A stretch of 64,000 bases of DNA from Azospirillum brasilense (GTDB lineage: Bacteria; Pseudomonadota; Alphaproteobacteria; Azospirillales; Azospirillaceae), in the NCBI RefSeq assembly GCF_005222205.1, contig NZ_CP032348.1, positions 640,116-704,115 on the forward strand, written 5' to 3'. Shown here piece after piece: positions 63,677 to 64,000 of the stretch; the first letter of the stretch is position 1, and every line of letters starts with the position of its first letter. Made by a program: the position numbers and the translations under genes. The notes beneath the pieces are model-generated. The model was not told the origin of the DNA and did not search any database. It saw only the letters and a program-made list of their open reading frames with translations.

Positions 63677-64000
63677 ATGCCGCAGGACCACCGATCACGG
63701 CTCCGCCCTGGCCCTTCTCATGACCCGCGCCAAGGCGATGGACGCCCGGAGCCTCTACATCTGCGGCTCGCCCTCCTGCCCTCGCGTCGGCTTCCGCTCC
63801 GGTCCGGGCATCGTCTACGAGCCGCTGTCCGCCGGCCTCGCGGGGCACCTTCTCGACCGCTTCGCGGTGGACGGCCACGGCCTGAGCCAAGGGCTGCTCG
63901 TCTGGAGCGGGCGCCATTACCGCTGGTTCGCCATGCCGATGCCAGAGGGGGCCGACGGCTACGCCCCCCTGATCGCCGTGCACCGACCCGCCATTTGTCC
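63677..64000 (+). CDS. Unidentified gene start, partial and probably frameshifted
   Basis: An ATG at 63677, 50 bp after soeC, has AAAGGAGC nine bases upstream, a good ribosome binding site. Its own frame gives a composition-driven Arg/Pro-rich product. A second frame from the ATG at 63720 reads MTRAKAMDARSLYICGSPSC, then PRVGFRSGPGIVYEPLSAGL and HGLSQGLLVWSGRHYRWFAM, running off the window edge. This looks like the genuine protein, joined by a frame change near 63685. I do not recognise a family. Its place suggests a link to the sulfite dehydrogenase operon. Confidence 0.45.
   Translation, partial: MPQDHRSRLRPGPSHDPRQGDGRPEPLHLRLALLPSRRLPLRSGHRLRAAVRRPRGAPSRPLRGGRPRPEPRAARLERAPLPLVRHADARGGRRLRPPDRRAPTRHLS

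Noticed and set aside
63471..63983. A 170-codon minus-strand open frame near the window end
   Set aside because: It is antisense to the soeC end and the following plus-strand frame, in a stretch with many indels; no motif or start site support.

Overview
The window is very GC-rich (roughly 70 %), tightly packed DNA of alphaproteobacterial character, most like Azospirillum or a close relative. The evidence is the codon use, several Liv-type ABC operons, a fructose PTS of EIIA-HPr-EI plus EIIB'BC type, a HisKA_2-type sensor kinase and GC-rich palindromic repeats between genes. No rRNA, tRNA, CRISPR array, transposase or phage gene was seen. Almost everything is accessory catabolism: uptake systems next to degradation enzymes and their regulators.

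Layout. (1) 1-6.3 kb, minus strand: operon of a TauE/SafE-like permease, a cytoplasmic gamma-glutamyltransferase, a binding protein and LivH/M/G-type transporter genes. A COG3964 amidohydrolase is divergent (7-8.3 kb), with three CAGYATRCTG palindromes between them. (2) 8.4-19.8 kb, plus strand: two small proteins, a complete LivKHMGF-type transporter, then nicC-nicE-nicD-nicX-nicF, the lower nicotinate (6-hydroxynicotinate to fumarate) pathway, and a TetR regulator. (3) 19.9-26.6 kb: LacI-type regulator and divergent fruB-fruK-fruA, with a putative terminator-ended small RNA after fruA. (4) 26.7-38.1 kb: mixed block with a lipoprotein, a GAF-PAS histidine kinase and convergent LuxR-type response regulator, VanZ-like protein, FkbM methyltransferase, TPR-glycosyltransferase fusion, LysR regulator, beta-lactamase-fold hydrolase and MFS exporter. 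(5) 38.0-48.7 kb, minus strand: one ten-to-eleven-gene cluster of ridA, Cds1-like cysteine desulfhydrase, 2-aminothiazoline-4-carboxylate (ATC) hydrolase family protein, LivKHMGF-type transporter, second ATC-hydrolase family protein, M20 amidohydrolase and FAD amine/amino-acid oxidase, with a divergent DecR/CyuR-like Lrp regulator. (6) 49.2-64 kb, plus strand: two tandem IclR regulators, phosphotransacetylase, TctC-TctB-TctA transporter, sulfoacetaldehyde dehydrogenase (SauS-like), two-subunit CoA ligase (SauCD/SucCD-like) and a three-subunit SoeABC-like sulfite dehydrogenase, which carries many apparent frameshifts from 60.68 kb onward.

How the parts work together. Region 2 should import and oxidise a pyridine carboxylate (6-hydroxynicotinate) to maleate and fumarate; the first hydroxylase (NicAB) is not here. 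Region 5 reads as an undescribed combination: import of a cyclic or N-carbamoyl cysteine derivative, ring hydrolysis, decarbamoylation to cysteine, desulfhydration, then 2-aminoacrylate clean-up by RidA, under a cysteine-sensing Lrp regulator. Region 6 reads as sulfoacetate use: Tct import, activation to sulfoacetyl-CoA, reduction to sulfoacetaldehyde, (Xsc, not in the window), acetyl phosphate to acetyl-CoA by Pta, and sulfite to sulfate by SoeABC. Two separate organosulfur pathways and a third operon with a TauE-type permease lie in one window.

Limits: functions are read from motifs and gene order without database searches; transporter substrates are inferences from neighbours; the last 3.3 kb needs resequencing before its genes are called broken.
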